Origin: Alentia gelatinosa
Taxonomy: Eukaryota; Annelida; Polychaeta; Phyllodocida; Polynoidae
Direction of reading: 5' to 3'
Assembly (NCBI GenBank): GCA_950022655.1
Contig: OX465581.1
Coordinates: 34,009,300-34,073,299 of the forward strand
Length of the DNA: 64,000 nt
Positions 49,088-60,717 of this stretch are shown here, piece by piece. Positions within the stretch are counted from its first letter, which is position 1. The number at the start of each line of letters is the position of its first letter. Made by a program: the position numbers and the translations under genes. Below the pieces are notes generated by a model. It was not told the DNA's origin. It did no database searches and saw only the letters and a program-made list of their open reading frames with translations.

Positions 49088-49854
49088 CTGGGGGCCGTTT
49101 CATTAGAAGCGATAAGTCTCACTGTTGGCAACATTGCCACCACAGCGACAGTGTGCGTTTCATGAGAAGGTGCAGTCAAGCGTGAGGTAAGGAGTGAGAC
49201 CAACAGTGAGAGAGTACGTTTCACTAGAAAATTAGGTCTCACTGTACCTATCACTGTGGAGTGTTGAGGCACTATTAGGGAGCGTACAATAATTATGGCC
49301 CGGGGGGGGGGGGCACAGTTTTTAAGGGGGGGGGGACTTTTTTTGGGGTATGCCCGGGGGGGGGGGGGGCAACTTTTTTTGGGGTATTCGAATGGGGGGG
49401 GGGGGAGGAGACTTTTTTTTTGGTATTTCCATAGGGGGGGGGGGGGGGGGGAGGGGCCAAAATTTTCCACTAATTCTGTTGTGGGGTCTACATTTTCAGC
49501 TAAACATGGAGGCAAACTCCCATATTTGTGTTCAATGACAAAAATTGATGCTATGAAATGCATTCATATCATATCACAAGAAATCAGCTTAGTTGTACAA
49601 CTATAATAATGATTAATGCACAAGGTAACTATAGTTGTCTTACTCCCTGGAGTTCAGTTTCTATGGTCACAGTCCTGTTCGCCAATTTGAGATGGGTGTC
49701 CACCCTCCCTCAGTCTGACAGACTTGCTAACATTTGTCCTAGAATCAATTCAGTTTCACAAGATCATTAGTTTTTTCTTCAACATTGATGAATTAAGAGG
49801 ATTTACTAGAACATCAAATACTACAAAATACAAAATAAGATTACCATATTTATG

Positions 49855-50000
49855 GAAGAGCATTGAGTACTTAAAGGGGTTCTGCATGCAAGAAAATGGG
49901 ACTTCCTTCTGAGGGCCACACCATAGATTGATCCACTCATTCCAAAGATCCCTCACGCCATGCCAGACTATAACAAATTGCCAGAACATCTGTATTTGCA
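49855..50000. repeat. Dispersed repeat segment shared with 18400-18560
   Basis: GAGTACTTAAAGGGGTTCTG, CACGCCATGCCAGACTA and CAAATTGCCAGAACAT recur in order at the other locus. Old and diverged. Confidence 0.5.
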
Positions 50001-50041
50001 TGTCAATGATACTGCTACAAGAACTAGTGAAGGTCCTTTGA

Positions 50042-50158
50042 GATTCTGCAAGGGAGCCTGATGACTACAGGTTGATGGCACAAATTGAGAAAGCAGTTGC
50101 TGCTGGAAAGTTGAATGTGAACAACCATGTCTCAATAAGTGACTTCATTGAGAATTAG
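50042..50158 (+). pseudogene. Coding-like fragment, unrecognised
   Basis: 38 codons reading DSAREPDDYRLMAQIEKAVA then AGKLNVNNHVSISDFIEN to TAG. The same frame resumes after a second stop with LITWVQERRGLPARLLAAN until about 50280. The codon pattern looks protein-like, but I do not recognise the family. Probably a relic of an element ORF or of a captured gene. Confidence 0.3.
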
Positions 50159-50631
50159 GTTCTAGGTAGTCAAGCTTTATGATTGATTACTTGGGTACAG
50201 GAGAGAAGGGGGCTTCCAGCAAGACTGCTAGCTGCCAACTACAGCCTCAATTTGGCAGGGGTTGATTCACTGATTTCAGGTTAGAACATTAGCAGAATCT
50301 TACAATTCAAATCATGTATATGATTCTTACAGAATCTTATAATTCAAATCAGGTATATGATTCAAGTTCATATGTTAAAAGCAGGACACAGGAACCTCTC
50401 ATATATAGGCTCTCCAAGGACTCTCCTGTAAAACTGGCCAAGCTGTTCATTTGCTACTTGTTTCATTTATTTTCTTTTTTGAGCAATTTTTATGAAGTGA
50501 ATATTGTGTGTACCATCACCAAATTTGGTGGTACAGCCATTCTCCCACTCTGGCACTAGCCCCTTACTCCTCATTCTAATGGCAGGTGTCAAGCCAAATG
50601 AGCAGTAGGTACTGTGTAATTAATCGGTATA

Positions 50632-50705
50632 ACCCGACCGGGTTTGAAGCCATGACCTACCATGCTTTAGGTGAACACCCCTACCACTTAGCTACTGAGA
50701 TTGGT
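50632..50705 (-). repeat. tRNA-derived SINE head
   Basis: On the minus strand it carries a pol III A-box-like TAGCTAAGTGGTAGGGGTG and a B-box-like GGCTTCAAACCC about 35 bases later. It does not fold as an intact tRNA (no acceptor pairing seen), so I call it a SINE, not a tRNA gene. Confidence 0.6.
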
Positions 50706-51532
50706 CAAAATTTTGACAAATGACTGACTGTAGCTGGGTTTGTTCTAAAGCAAAGAAGGAAAGCCTTATGGAAAAAATGCCACATCAATTAAGCCTCCTC
50801 TGTGCTTTTACCCTATTCCGATGTGGGGGGGGGGGGGATGTTTTTTTTGGCATTCCAAGGGGGGGGGGCAACTTTTATTTGACCGATCAGTGTTAGAAAA
50901 CTGTGCCCCCCCTGGGCGATAATTAATGACCCTGGCGCTGTTGGATTTAGAGTTTTGTTTATGTCAGAGGAGGGCATGTTTTCACCCAGTTCCCATGAGA
51001 GTTTGGCAACCAAATATGAAGAAAATCGGCCGCACTGTTCTGAAGATATCAGTGTTTGAATTTTGTCATAGCAAATACTGCTCTGGTGGCCAGTGTCCCG
51101 CCGGCCTCCGGGGGGAGACAAAAAGAACAGGTGAAACCCGCCGCACTACGGATGGAGTGAAAAAGAACAGCGACCAACGCAAATGCACGGAGGGAGTGAA
51201 AAATTCAAACCCCGATATCTTCGGAACGATACGACCGTTCGTCTTCATATTTGGGACGATTATAGGTTATATGTATACCTAACTCGTGTCAAAGTTTCAT
51301 CACTTAATTCCTATGGGAAGGGGTGAAATTCCACGTCATCCTGGCCCATCGAACGTCAAACACGTGTGCATAGCGAGACCTGTACCAACAGTGAGAGTTG
51401 GTCTCACCTCAACAGCGAGACCACTGATGAAACGCAAATTTGGGCTTGACACTGTTGGTGCCACTGTTGCAGTCCTACCTCTCGCTTTGACCCCCTACTA
51501 GTGAAACGGCCCCCAGATCTAATCTAAAAGCT

Positions 51533-52385
51533 ATGTTCCATTGTGCCGATTCATTGGAGATTGGGGGCAATTCTTTAGTCGCCGACCAGCCGGCCCTCTG
51601 TCGCCGATAGTGGAGCAGCAGTAGAGCTGTAGTGGAGCTAAGCGGCACCCGAACTCCACATAATCGGCACCCGATCTTCACTGATTTTTGCATGGTTCTT
51701 GATTCATTCTCTCACTGGTCACCCTACCATCAGCGATTGAGAGCCGATTTCTCCGATCTTGACCAGGGAAGATTGGCTTGAGATGACATTAGAAAAATCA
51801 GATATGGTCGGAAAATGGAAAATGGAAAAATTGAATTAATTGTACAATTTTAGAACCAGAGTATCCTATAAACATTCATAACATCAAGGCTTATCTCTAT
51901 TTAACGCTACTCCATTTTTTGAAAACACAAAACTTTTATTTAAAAAAAATTAAAAACGTTCAATTTTCTGAAAGCTATGCAAGTAATCGGCCAAATGGAT
52001 CAATTCAGGTGAGAAAAGAGAAAAGAAATCAGAGTTTTTTTACGGAAACGGCAGAGATTGACCAACCCGCCCCCTAGCGACTGAATGGGGAACTCCTTTG
52101 TTGCACATAATGCGGACAATGTCCACCAGAAGGTGGACAGTTGGCGCCCGATCGCGTGGATTTCCGCAGTCGCGGTAATGGAGCAGCTGTGACTGGCAGT
52201 GGAGTAGGTGCCGCGGCGAGGTGCCGATTGAGAAGAGATTGACAAAAGAACAGTGGAGCGCTAATGGAGCAGGACCATGTGATGCAGCTCCATTAGTGCC
52301 GATCATGGGAAGAACAACTCCGGTGGAGATTGGGTGGAGAATGGTCGGAGACCGGGTGGAGAACGAGGATCGGCGCAATGGAGCA
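51533..52385. mobile_element. Inverted-repeat element with TTCCATTGTGCCGAT ends
   Basis: Left end TGTTCCATTGTGCCGATTC, right end GGATCGGCGCAATGGAGCA. Internal GTGGAGC / GCTCCA motifs and CGATCGGCACC-type segments repeat on both sides. The ends relate to the small MITE at 11791-11932. Confidence 0.65.
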
Positions 52386-52459
52386 GAGGCATTAGTAATA
52401 ATCTATAGATTTTAGGCTATATAGAATATTCACCCATCTCCCTGATGTGCTTCAGGCAC

Positions 52460-52650
52460 CATTCATTATTTACGGCAGTGGGGGACGAGCTATTGGAGGG
52501 GGAGGGGGAGGTTATATGAGGGTATTTGCCTGGGGGGGAGGCAATTTATTTAGAGGTATTTGCTGGGGGGGCATCTTATCTAAAGGTATTTGCTGGGGGG
52601 GGGGGGTGTTCATTTCGCGGTATTTGCCTGGGGAGGCATTTCAATTTCAA
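52460..52650. repeat. G-run repeat (TATTTGCC + G6-10 units)
   Basis: Begins ATTCATTATTTACGGCAG and continues with three or more units of GGTATTTGC followed by a G-run. Similar to 49300-49455 and 57190-57373. Confidence 0.75.
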
Positions 52651-53083
52651 TGATTTACGTTTTTGCTATTCACCCACATAAGAGGTTCCAAAACTATGTA
52701 TTTTGGATAATCTTTACAATTTAGAGGCAAATAGTGTCTGATCACTTCTAACAGAATTAAGAAATTTATATTATAGGATGGCAGTTTTCCTTGTTTCCAA
52801 GGAAATCCTTGTTTTCATTTACAGTTTATAAAATTATTTTTTATGTATATACCGAAGAAAGTATACACTGAGCCTCATTCACGCTAATAAAACAGTGGTT
52901 TGAATCTTCCCACACACCCTCAATCCTATTTCATGGTCAACATTGATGCATTTTCCATGTTTTCTTGGGTCTCTCTGGGGCAGTAAATTCCACATGAAAA
53001 ATATTTCCTCTTTTTTTTCTGACCCCACCTGACATCTCTGTATATATAAGTATGGTGATTGTGGCAGAGTAGATAATAAGTGA

Positions 53084-54343
53084 GGTACTGTAAACCTGGC
53101 AGTGCCATTTCTGTGTAGTTGGGACTCATCATACTAAGACTTCTTGTAATCTACCATGCAAGAGCTTTCCTGAGATAATGTTCATTGCTATCATCTTACT
53201 AAATTTAGCAGCAGAATTGTTGTCCTATTGAGGCAGAGACTATCACAGGGTTATTGCAGGTCCTTGTATCGTCTTTTAAAAAAAAGTTTTTATTTATACT
53301 GGAGACAATGCCGAGGAGCAGATGCTCATATCTTCTGGCAACTCAAGTTTTCATTGGGTTATCATTCCGCTTAGTGCCTAGCATTAGCTAATACTCTTTG
53401 ATCCATACAGGTACACTGACAAAAAAAGCTGTCAATCTTATTCTACATTACATACAAAAATGTCAATTCCAGGTACAAGTTTGTCAACACAAAATTTGCG
53501 TATCAATGAATGACCAGTTCAGCATATATGCAGAATTCAGTCAATTTCTGTACGGTATTTCACTGTAGCTGTTTTTAGTTTTGATTGTTTAGTTTGGCTT
53601 TTAAATTGTTTTTTACAAAGCGTACAAATATATCCTCTGTTTGTATCTTTCTTGTCACTGGTGCTAGTTGATTCCATCTCATAGTACTTTTGTATTCGAC
53701 TGATTCCTTGTATTTGTTGATTCTTATTAATGTTCTACACTTTAAGACTGGACCATCGCACAGGCGAGTGGGTCTTATTATCTCGTCAAGGTACTGTTTT
53801 TCCTGTGACCTTCTAAACGCTTCTTCAAGTATATTTCATTTATGTCCTGTGTCATCTGTAATGTCACAATAAAGGTACATATTTTCAACAAATAAACCCT
53901 GATAAAACAACAGCTGCCTGAAGAAAATGTAAGGTAAATGACAGTTGCTGTGATGAATGACTATTTTGATGAAATTCACTCAGCAAACTCCCAAATCACT
54001 GCAGTAATATTACCCAAGAGATGATACCTTCAATTGCTTATTCATGACCCTTATTTTGCTAGCAGATATGCTTCATCACCATGAATTTAACAAATAATTT
54101 ACAATGAGATTGTATTAAATAACTGTCGGGACATCCTCAGAAAACAGCAAAACCTGCATTCTACCCCTGTATTAACAGGTATCAGAACCAGTGATTTTCT
54201 ATCCTTTGCAACACCTTCTTCTATGGCACTTTCTTTGATAATTATGGGTATCTGGCCTCTGCTACACATTTCTAGCACACAGACCAACAACATATGAGAA
54301 AAGATAGTGCCAACTGACATTGTGTGGTCACTATTTGCAGGGA
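53084..54343. repeat. Dispersed 0.7-kb repeat, copy 2, interrupted by a LINE fragment
   Basis: Aligns with 46811-47505 in two blocks, about 53084-53273 and 53838-54343. The intact partner reads TTGTATTGTCATTTATGTCC where this copy is split. Confidence 0.88.
53274..53837 (-). mobile_element. 5'-truncated LINE inserted in the dispersed repeat
   Basis: A 564-base insert. On the minus strand it opens in frame (about 53832 to stop at 53575) with EEAFRRSQEKQYLDEIIRP and ends YKSTMRWNQLAPVTRKIQTE, DIFVRFVKNNLKAKL, the usual C-terminus of a LINE ORF2 (ST.R.N.L...F...L). About 300 bases of 3' UTR follow, ending in an A/T-rich tail. The orientation and 5' truncation are typical of target-primed reverse transcription. 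Confidence 0.82.
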
Positions 54344-54894
54344 ATAAAAGCTAGGTGAACATTCAACTGCCATCTGTAATTGACCGCATTCATATGATAG
54401 CATTCTACCTGCAAAGACAAGGGTTTTCCTGTGCTCTGGTGCCAAATATTGGGGTATCATTTCGTGGGTTTGGCAATCGATAATCTCAAAAATGCCTGCA
54501 GAATATTAAACTGTATTTTGATATTTCAAAAGATGTATCAATGCAAGAACATTCTCTGAATTGAGCTCATTAGATTTGTCATACTTTCAAATAGTCAAAG
54601 ACCAACTTGATATAGTTATTGGGATGGGAGTGAAAGGTGAGCACCAATGTTATGAAAGTAAAAATGGGTTTCACTTTAGTCTTGGATTTTAGTGAGACTG
54701 GAATACCTCCCACTGGTAATGAGGGTCCCCTGGTCATTGGTGTGATCTCATACACATTCACATGGGAAAAGTCCCTGCACCAGTGACTAAGTACCCTGCA
54801 CTGGGTGCTAGCCATGGGCACTTGAGTCTCAAGCAAGGCATTCACATGGGAAAAAACTGCAAGTCAGAGACTATACCTTGTGAAAGGGAGCATG

Positions 54895-55280
54895 TCTAAG
54901 ACTGTGTACATAGACAATAATCAATGGTTTTGTGGATAGGCAGCCATAAACCATGAGAGGTTGACACATAGTAATACACAAGTGCTAGCAAGTGTATTAA
55001 AATGTCAACCTTGAGTGGTTTACAGAGCCGCCTGTCCACAAAAATATCGTTTGTTGCATTTATTATCCATCTTTTTGAATGATTTAAACCCAGTAATTGC
55101 CATATTAAAAGGTATAAGAATAGGGACTACTTTTTTACTCTTTAGCAAAAGGGACTATTTTTCCCATATACCATGGTTTTGAGGCTGAATTCCACATGTT
55201 TGAATCTGTATACCACAGTTATGGTATCTGACAGGTTTTATACAATGGGTCATAGTTTACTTAGTCCCCATACATTTTCA
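54895..55280. repeat. Dispersed repeat, copy 2 (partner 4436-4770)
   Basis: Colinear with the 4.4-kb copy: AGACAATAATCAATGG, AGTAATACACAAG, CCCAGTAATTGCCATATT, GGGACTATTTTTCCC, CACAGTTATGGTATCTGA. Confidence 0.7.
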
Positions 55281-55904
55281 ATGGCGGCTTTGTAGATGAT
55301 GGATGATAATGGTTGTGCCCTTCCACATCCGGTCCACCATTTTCTTTCAAGAATGGGAAAGCTTAATTTCAGTATTCTGCTCTGAGATTTTTGGACAGAG
55401 CGAAAATTATCAGAGACTGGGGTAAAGATGTAAAGTACACCAGTCTCAAGTACATGAGTCTCTCCATGTGAATCCCACTTTACTGAAAACAATCAATTTG
55501 TTATTAGAAAGCAGCAGACTTGCTAATCCACAATGTGAAAGTGGTGCCTTACAGAGTTTTGTATGTTTGACACCAAAATTATAGGGAACTATCAATAATG
55601 ATGCCAAAACTTATATGGTCTGTTATTCACAATCTTTTAAAAACTTCAAATATATGAAAAAGAAACCAAGACTATTTTCTGCACAAGAAAATTGCAATGA
55701 TCTTAGAGTTTGTAGGTTGTGCATGAATATGCTAAGACTATCAAAGGCAATACTGCTGTTAGGAGATTGCTCCATGACCTTATGTGGTGTAGCTGGTGTA
55801 TCTATACTCAGCTCAATAGTCAATGTCAGGTTATCCCCATGCAATGTAGCTTAGCACATGCAAGTGGTCTTTTTGATACCTCTACTGTCTCAATAGAACA
55901 CCCC

Positions 55905-56905
55905 CTTAAAGCCTGTATTCCACCAAACAACCGCTTTTTCAACGTCAACAGACGTTCCAGCCGACCTTTCAGCCAACGTCGGTTGAAACATCTCTAAAAA
56001 CTGGCCTCAAAATGTGTCACAGCTCCACCGAACCCCCAACAGACACTCATGTGGTCGCCATACGACCGTCTGGTGGGTTCAAAGTTCCAGCAGATCCTAG
56101 CCGACGCCCCTGCCGTGGCGCCGACTGGTGGACGTTGGCCGCATTTCATGTAGTAATCAAGTTCTCCGATAGGCGGCGCGGTGTGTGGCGATACACTACG
56201 ACGCTCTGAACCCGCGAAAGCCGCGTATCAAGCGGAGCAGTGTGCCACTATGTTGGATTTGTACGGGAATGTCGAGAGATTGTCAAATAACCGCGAAATA
56301 CTGCGGGAAACCGAACAATGAAGGTAAATAAAGACAAGGATTGATGTTATGAATGTTTATGGCATGCTATGGTGCTAGAATTTTGCAGAAAGTGTCGGAG
56401 CTTTCGATATCCGTTCGCGGCTTCGGGTATCGCCGGTGTCGGCCGCACCATGTTGGCGGCGTTCCCTCGCCGCAACTCCTGGCAGAACCTGCGGGCGGGT
56501 GTCGTACTCTTCAAATGCATTAGCCAGATGCTCAATTCCAGCCGATAAAAACCTAATCAATCAGTTTTTCGCCAGATGGGCAAATTCTGTCTCTTGGAGG
56601 TTTATTGGAGTATCGGTTGGGATATCGCCTGAAAATATCTGGTTGGTGGAAGCGCATTTCAACTGGCTCTCCTGCCAGACACTCAGCAACCGTGAAGCGA
56701 CACTCCAACGACCCCCGATATCCTCCAACAGACGTCAAAACTTCTGTTGAAACGTCTGGCAGGAGAGCAGACGCCTGCTGAAACGGCTGGTGCTTCCACC
56801 AACCCGACAGATGATTAAAATAGAGCAGATCTACCAGCAACCCCAGCAACCGCCATACGGGCGCTGTACAACGTTTTTGTCTTGTTGGTGGAATACAGGC
56901 TTAAG
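55905..56905. mobile_element. 1-kb inverted-repeat element, CCTGTATTCCACCAA ends
   Basis: Left end CTTAAAGCCTGTATTCCACC, right end GGTGGAATACAGGCTTAAG, 1001 bases. GC-rich subterminal blocks with GACGTTCCAGCCGACC lie on the left and GACGTCAAAACTTCTGTTG / AACGTCTGGCAGGAGAG on the right. Overlapping frames are short; no transposase motif was seen. The left 265 bases recur at 13509-13775. Confidence 0.87.
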
Positions 56906-57189
56906 ATAGGTCTCAGAGCAGCAGGTACATAAGCCCCAGTGCTAACATGTCCTGACAGGCTAGGCGTTCACTTCCTAGATGGTGCATATCTAATCATATA
57001 ACTATGCTACCCAGTTTGCATTCATTGCTCTTAAACCATCACTAACAGTCCACATTTCTCAAGGGCTGGATAGCTGCTCTTTAGAGGATTTGATTAGATA
57101 AGTTAAAAATTTGCACGCCAGAATTTACTTAACATTACTATATATGTGTACATATACATGTGTATATGAGAAAGAATCGATTTAAGGCT

Positions 57190-57373
57190 ATTACCTAGGG
57201 GAGGGGGGTGATGTATTTATGATGTATTTGTCGGGGGGGGGGGAGGGGGGGTATTTTTAGGTATTTCCGAGGGGGGGGGTTATTTTGAGGTATTTCTGAG
57301 GGGGGATTCATTTTGGAGTATTTGCCAGGCAAAACCCACACCCCCCTGCCACAGATAATGAACGCTCCCTTAG
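57190..57373. repeat. G-run repeat with GGGAGCGTTCATTAT end
   Basis: Units of GGTATTTCYGAGG plus G-runs of 6-12 bases, ending CCCCCCTGCCACAGATAATG and AACGCTCCCT, the complement of AGGGAGCGTTCATTATCTG. Confidence 0.75.
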
Positions 57374-57479
57374 CGGCGAGGTTGGTGTGGATACAGAAAA
57401 TACAGAAGAAGCAAAATTAATCATTTATTGTTATTCATAGAATGAGTCAATTATTATTGATGTATTCCCCTTTGCCTGG

Positions 57480-58060
57480 TACAATAGTATAGATCTTGTC
57501 TTGAAACATCTCAGCCAGAATGAACCATACACCAACCAGACACTGTATGTCAGCAGACCTGGCCTTGATGAGGTATTGGCCTGTTTTGGGGAAGAGCATA
57601 CCAGTAGTTCCAGCAGGCACTCGCTCTTGGTTGCCGGGTGAAATCAGCACCTGTTGTAGTTTGTTGAAGCATCGCTTCAAGGTTTCTGAGTGTTTGCAGG
57701 GGCTCTGGGCCACCGGCTGGCTGAAATAGTCATTTCACACTGTTCCACCAGCTAGGTTTTGAACCCAGCATACCACCCGGTGTACATAATCTTGCCAGCT
57801 TGGCGGGATTTCTCCTGCCCGGCAAAGACTGATTTATTAGTTTTTTTTCCGGCTTGAGCTGCATGGCCAGCTGATAGATTTGATGAGAGCACAACACCTG
57901 CATTGACATTTCACTGCCAACACCGCATTGGAGGTGGCCAGAGACCCCGGGCGATACCTGAGATGCATCCGTGAGCTTTCCAACACCCACCGTTGAGAGT
58001 AAGCCGTCAATACCACAAGAGACACCATCAGCATGAATGGATGGCACCCGCAAGTCACTA
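57480..58060 (-). pseudogene. Protein-like open stretch, two frames, unrecognised
   Basis: On the minus strand, two adjoining frames are open: 58053-57730 (RVPSIHADGVSCGIDGLLS to KPSWWNSVK) and 57713-57447 (AQSPCKHSETLKRCFNKLQ to KDKIYTIVPGKGEY-like). Composition is less AT-rich than the surroundings. This could be a frameshifted mobile-element ORF. No motif was recognised, and the + strand is also open in places. Confidence 0.25.
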
Positions 58061-58064
58061 ACAT

Positions 58065-60404
58065 TTGAGTATAAACTGAAAATTCAGACAGTTTGGATAC
58101 CCCAATGAAAATGAGGCTAGATCTATCATCTACATGGTAGGTGCAGCAACCGTGATGTGGGTGACAGTTTAAACTTTCATCACCTTTTATAGTTTTGTAC
58201 CTTGTGACCTCTCTTGGTCAATCAGAAGTCAGATGTCGTTTGCGGATGATATTTGTATATATTCTGTTGTTAGGGCCTGGGTATCGTTGACAACTGTGTC
58301 AACAATTGTAATTGGAGCCCAAAATCCTGGGGGGCCTCAAATGAAACGGTGGTTCCATCAGGCTGCATTATGTAAGAAACAAACATAATGACGATCGTTT
58401 CTGGGCGGAGTAACTAACTAAAGGTGTGTTTGTTTTCGTCAACGATCTTCCTGGTTGCTAAACAACAATATGGCAGCGGATCGTTTGTGTAGTGGAAATA
58501 AATGTGTTTCTGTTTTTCTGTTTGTTTACAAGTGTGAATAAACAGTGTTTAGAGGTAAGAAACTGAAAAATGTGACAATTTATTGAACATGGTACATGCA
58601 CTCTCTAAGAGCGAAGTGCAGCAGCTATAAGATAGGGTTTGGTTCCTCCACCGGAAACATTTTGAATAAGTGTGAGTTATATACATTCATAGCATCAAAT
58701 CTTATCTTTACTTACTTCATGAATGAATAGGTAGACAGAACAACCAAGACACAATCAAGTAGGCTTTGTGGTGTTTATTTTCGAACCGACATTTCGGCCT
58801 CTGTTGCCTTTTATCAAGGTTAAAATTTATAGATATTTGTTGAGGTCAAGTCCGCTGTGACTCGTTCGTGACTGAGAGTCAGTAAGTGGTCAATGAGTCA
58901 TTCTCTACATATGATCCTGTTTAGGAATCTGTTTAATAAAACGTGGCAGAAACACCTCTATGGCAAGCTGATGCTACCTTGATAATGAGAACTTCCTGTC
59001 GCCTTTGAATCAAGTTGCTATGATATCTCCAGGTTTCGATTATTACCTGTGTAACAAGCACCACCGTCATGGAAATCGGTCATCGCCGTATTCTCACTCT
59101 CTAGCACAGTGCAGTATTGAAGTTCTAATCACCAACACTTTTCTTGGTGATAATCTGTTCAATTTGACAGATCTGGTGGGGAATATGTCAAGGTTTCATC
59201 CGGCTCTTCAGGCATCTTGATTAATTCAGCTAGGTCAAAGCATGTAATATTATCATTTTCGGGGGGTGGGGGGTGGGGAGTGATTCACCTCAGACATGCT
59301 AAGGTATCTGTGTTGGTGCTTCTAGTTGTAGTGCTTCAGGGTTTGCGTGTCATATACCCGGTAGAGGACTTCCTATGTGCCCTGCGACATTGCTGAATCT
59401 TCAAATCTCTGGGTTTGGGGCCACCCTGGACTCACTGGGCCCAGAAATGGTAATAAAAGGAGCAAAATTATCATATACTGTTAAACTAAGTGCAAAATTT
59501 GTCCAATGGAAAATAGAACATGAATATGTCAAGAATTGTGAATGATATTTGATAAAGACGAATAAAGGCTTCCTCAATTAAGAAAAAAAGAGAAATTGTG
59601 TTTACAGAATTTTCAGACCAACCTTAGGAATATTTGGGGGGGGGGGGGGGGGTATACATGTGTAGAAGTGAGATTTCTACCTTTTCATTTCATAGATTTG
59701 AACACTAGCCCTGTGGGGTAAAACTAGAAGAGATGAACCTTGAGAAAGTCCGGAGAGCATCTGTAATGGTTTACCAGACATAAAATCAAATAAACAAAGA
59801 CACATTTTGACCCTCTATCTAGTTTTATTATGTAATTTCCGTTATCTTAATCTAGAGTTATGTCATACCTCCATTCTATCATCATCACAGGTCCCTGCAA
59901 CAAGAGCTACCCTATTTATGATGTATTTTTAGCACCTAATTATGTAAAGATTATTCACAACTTGTCAGTGCATGTGGCTTTCATCCAGTGATAAGCGAAA
60001 CTGAAAACGAAGATGTATGCCTATTACCTCGACGTATCTGTTATCTGTTTCAGCTATAGATAAGCAGTGGCTGCATCGCCTCGGTATCTCTGCCTAGCCA
60101 TAACCGGGAGTACGAGGGGCGGATGCAGCTGTATCTCACAATATCGCAAAAGGTACCATATATTTCGCATTTATTTGGTATAAAGTTGGATTTTGTTGTG
60201 AAGTCGTCTATCTTGACGCCTGCACTTTCCGTATTTTTAAATTCTGATCTGAGCGCCTTCCAACGTCCAGTATGAATGTATACTCGATATCTTATAACCC
60301 CCACACCACAGCCGTGGCGGTATATGTACACACAGAGTGCTTATAATAATGAGTACCATCATTATCTACCCTACAACCTGTATTTACACACCCACAGTGC
60401 ACAT
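58065..60404. other. Intergenic, little recognised
   Basis: Contains a CGAACCGACATTTCGGCC motif near 58785, loosely like CACGACATTTCGAGC near 23628, and a G-run at 59635-59652. No exon was recognised. Confidence 0.4.
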
Positions 60405-60717
60405 TAAAGGGCGATTCAACCAGGTCAACAAGGTCGGAATGTGTCATGTAGCACCTTGCTGCATCTTGATAAATCAGGATAAATATTGTAAGATCTTGTC
60501 GTGCACTCATTCCTATGTGTGTAGCCCATATTATTGCTAAAAGGGGGCTTTTTCCGCTGCCGTGATTCAACCAGATATTCGCACATGATTCATTCAGAAC
60601 TAGTGAGTCAAGAAATCAGCCATGATTGGGATATATCGCACGTCCTGGTGAAATAAAGGGCTGGTTCCACTGACACATAAGATATAGTGAGATTTGCCAT
60701 GATTAGGTTGTCTTGCT
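60405..60717. mobile_element. MITE fragments with AAAGGG(C/T)GATTCAACC and GGTTCCACTGACAC ends
   Basis: AAAGGGCGATTCAACCAGG at 60408 and TGATTCAACCAGATATTCGC at 60571, then a truncated AAAGGGCTGGTTCCACTGAC at 60655. They directly abut the complete MITE at 60718. Confidence 0.5.

Larger units (their letters stand above)
49276..50938. mobile_element. Nested element with GGGAGCGT..ATTAT and G-run ends
   Basis: The left end AGGGAGCGTACAATAATTAT and the G-runs after it are mirrored at the right by ATAATTAATGACCCTGGCGC preceded by C-runs. G-run/TATTT repeats lie just inside both ends (49300-49455, 50825-50870). The interior has a SINE-like tRNA head (50632-50705) and an unrecognised coding-like stretch. 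Confidence 0.65.
49088..51516. mobile_element. Element with CTGGGGGCCGTTTCA inverted ends (2.4 kb, nested)
   Basis: Left end CTGGGGGCCGTTTCATTAG, right end CTAGTGAAACGGCCCCCAG. Subterminal AGTGAGACC / GGTCTCACT motifs face each other near both ends. A second element (49276-50938) is inserted inside, so the original unit was probably about 770 bases. Confidence 0.75.

Noticed and set aside
49057..49563. 168-codon Pro-rich minus-strand frame
   Set aside because: Runs through C-runs complementary to the G-run repeat and across two element boundaries; no conserved domain.
50632..50705. tRNA gene
   Set aside because: It has A- and B-box-like sequences but no acceptor-stem pairing that I could find; more likely a SINE head.
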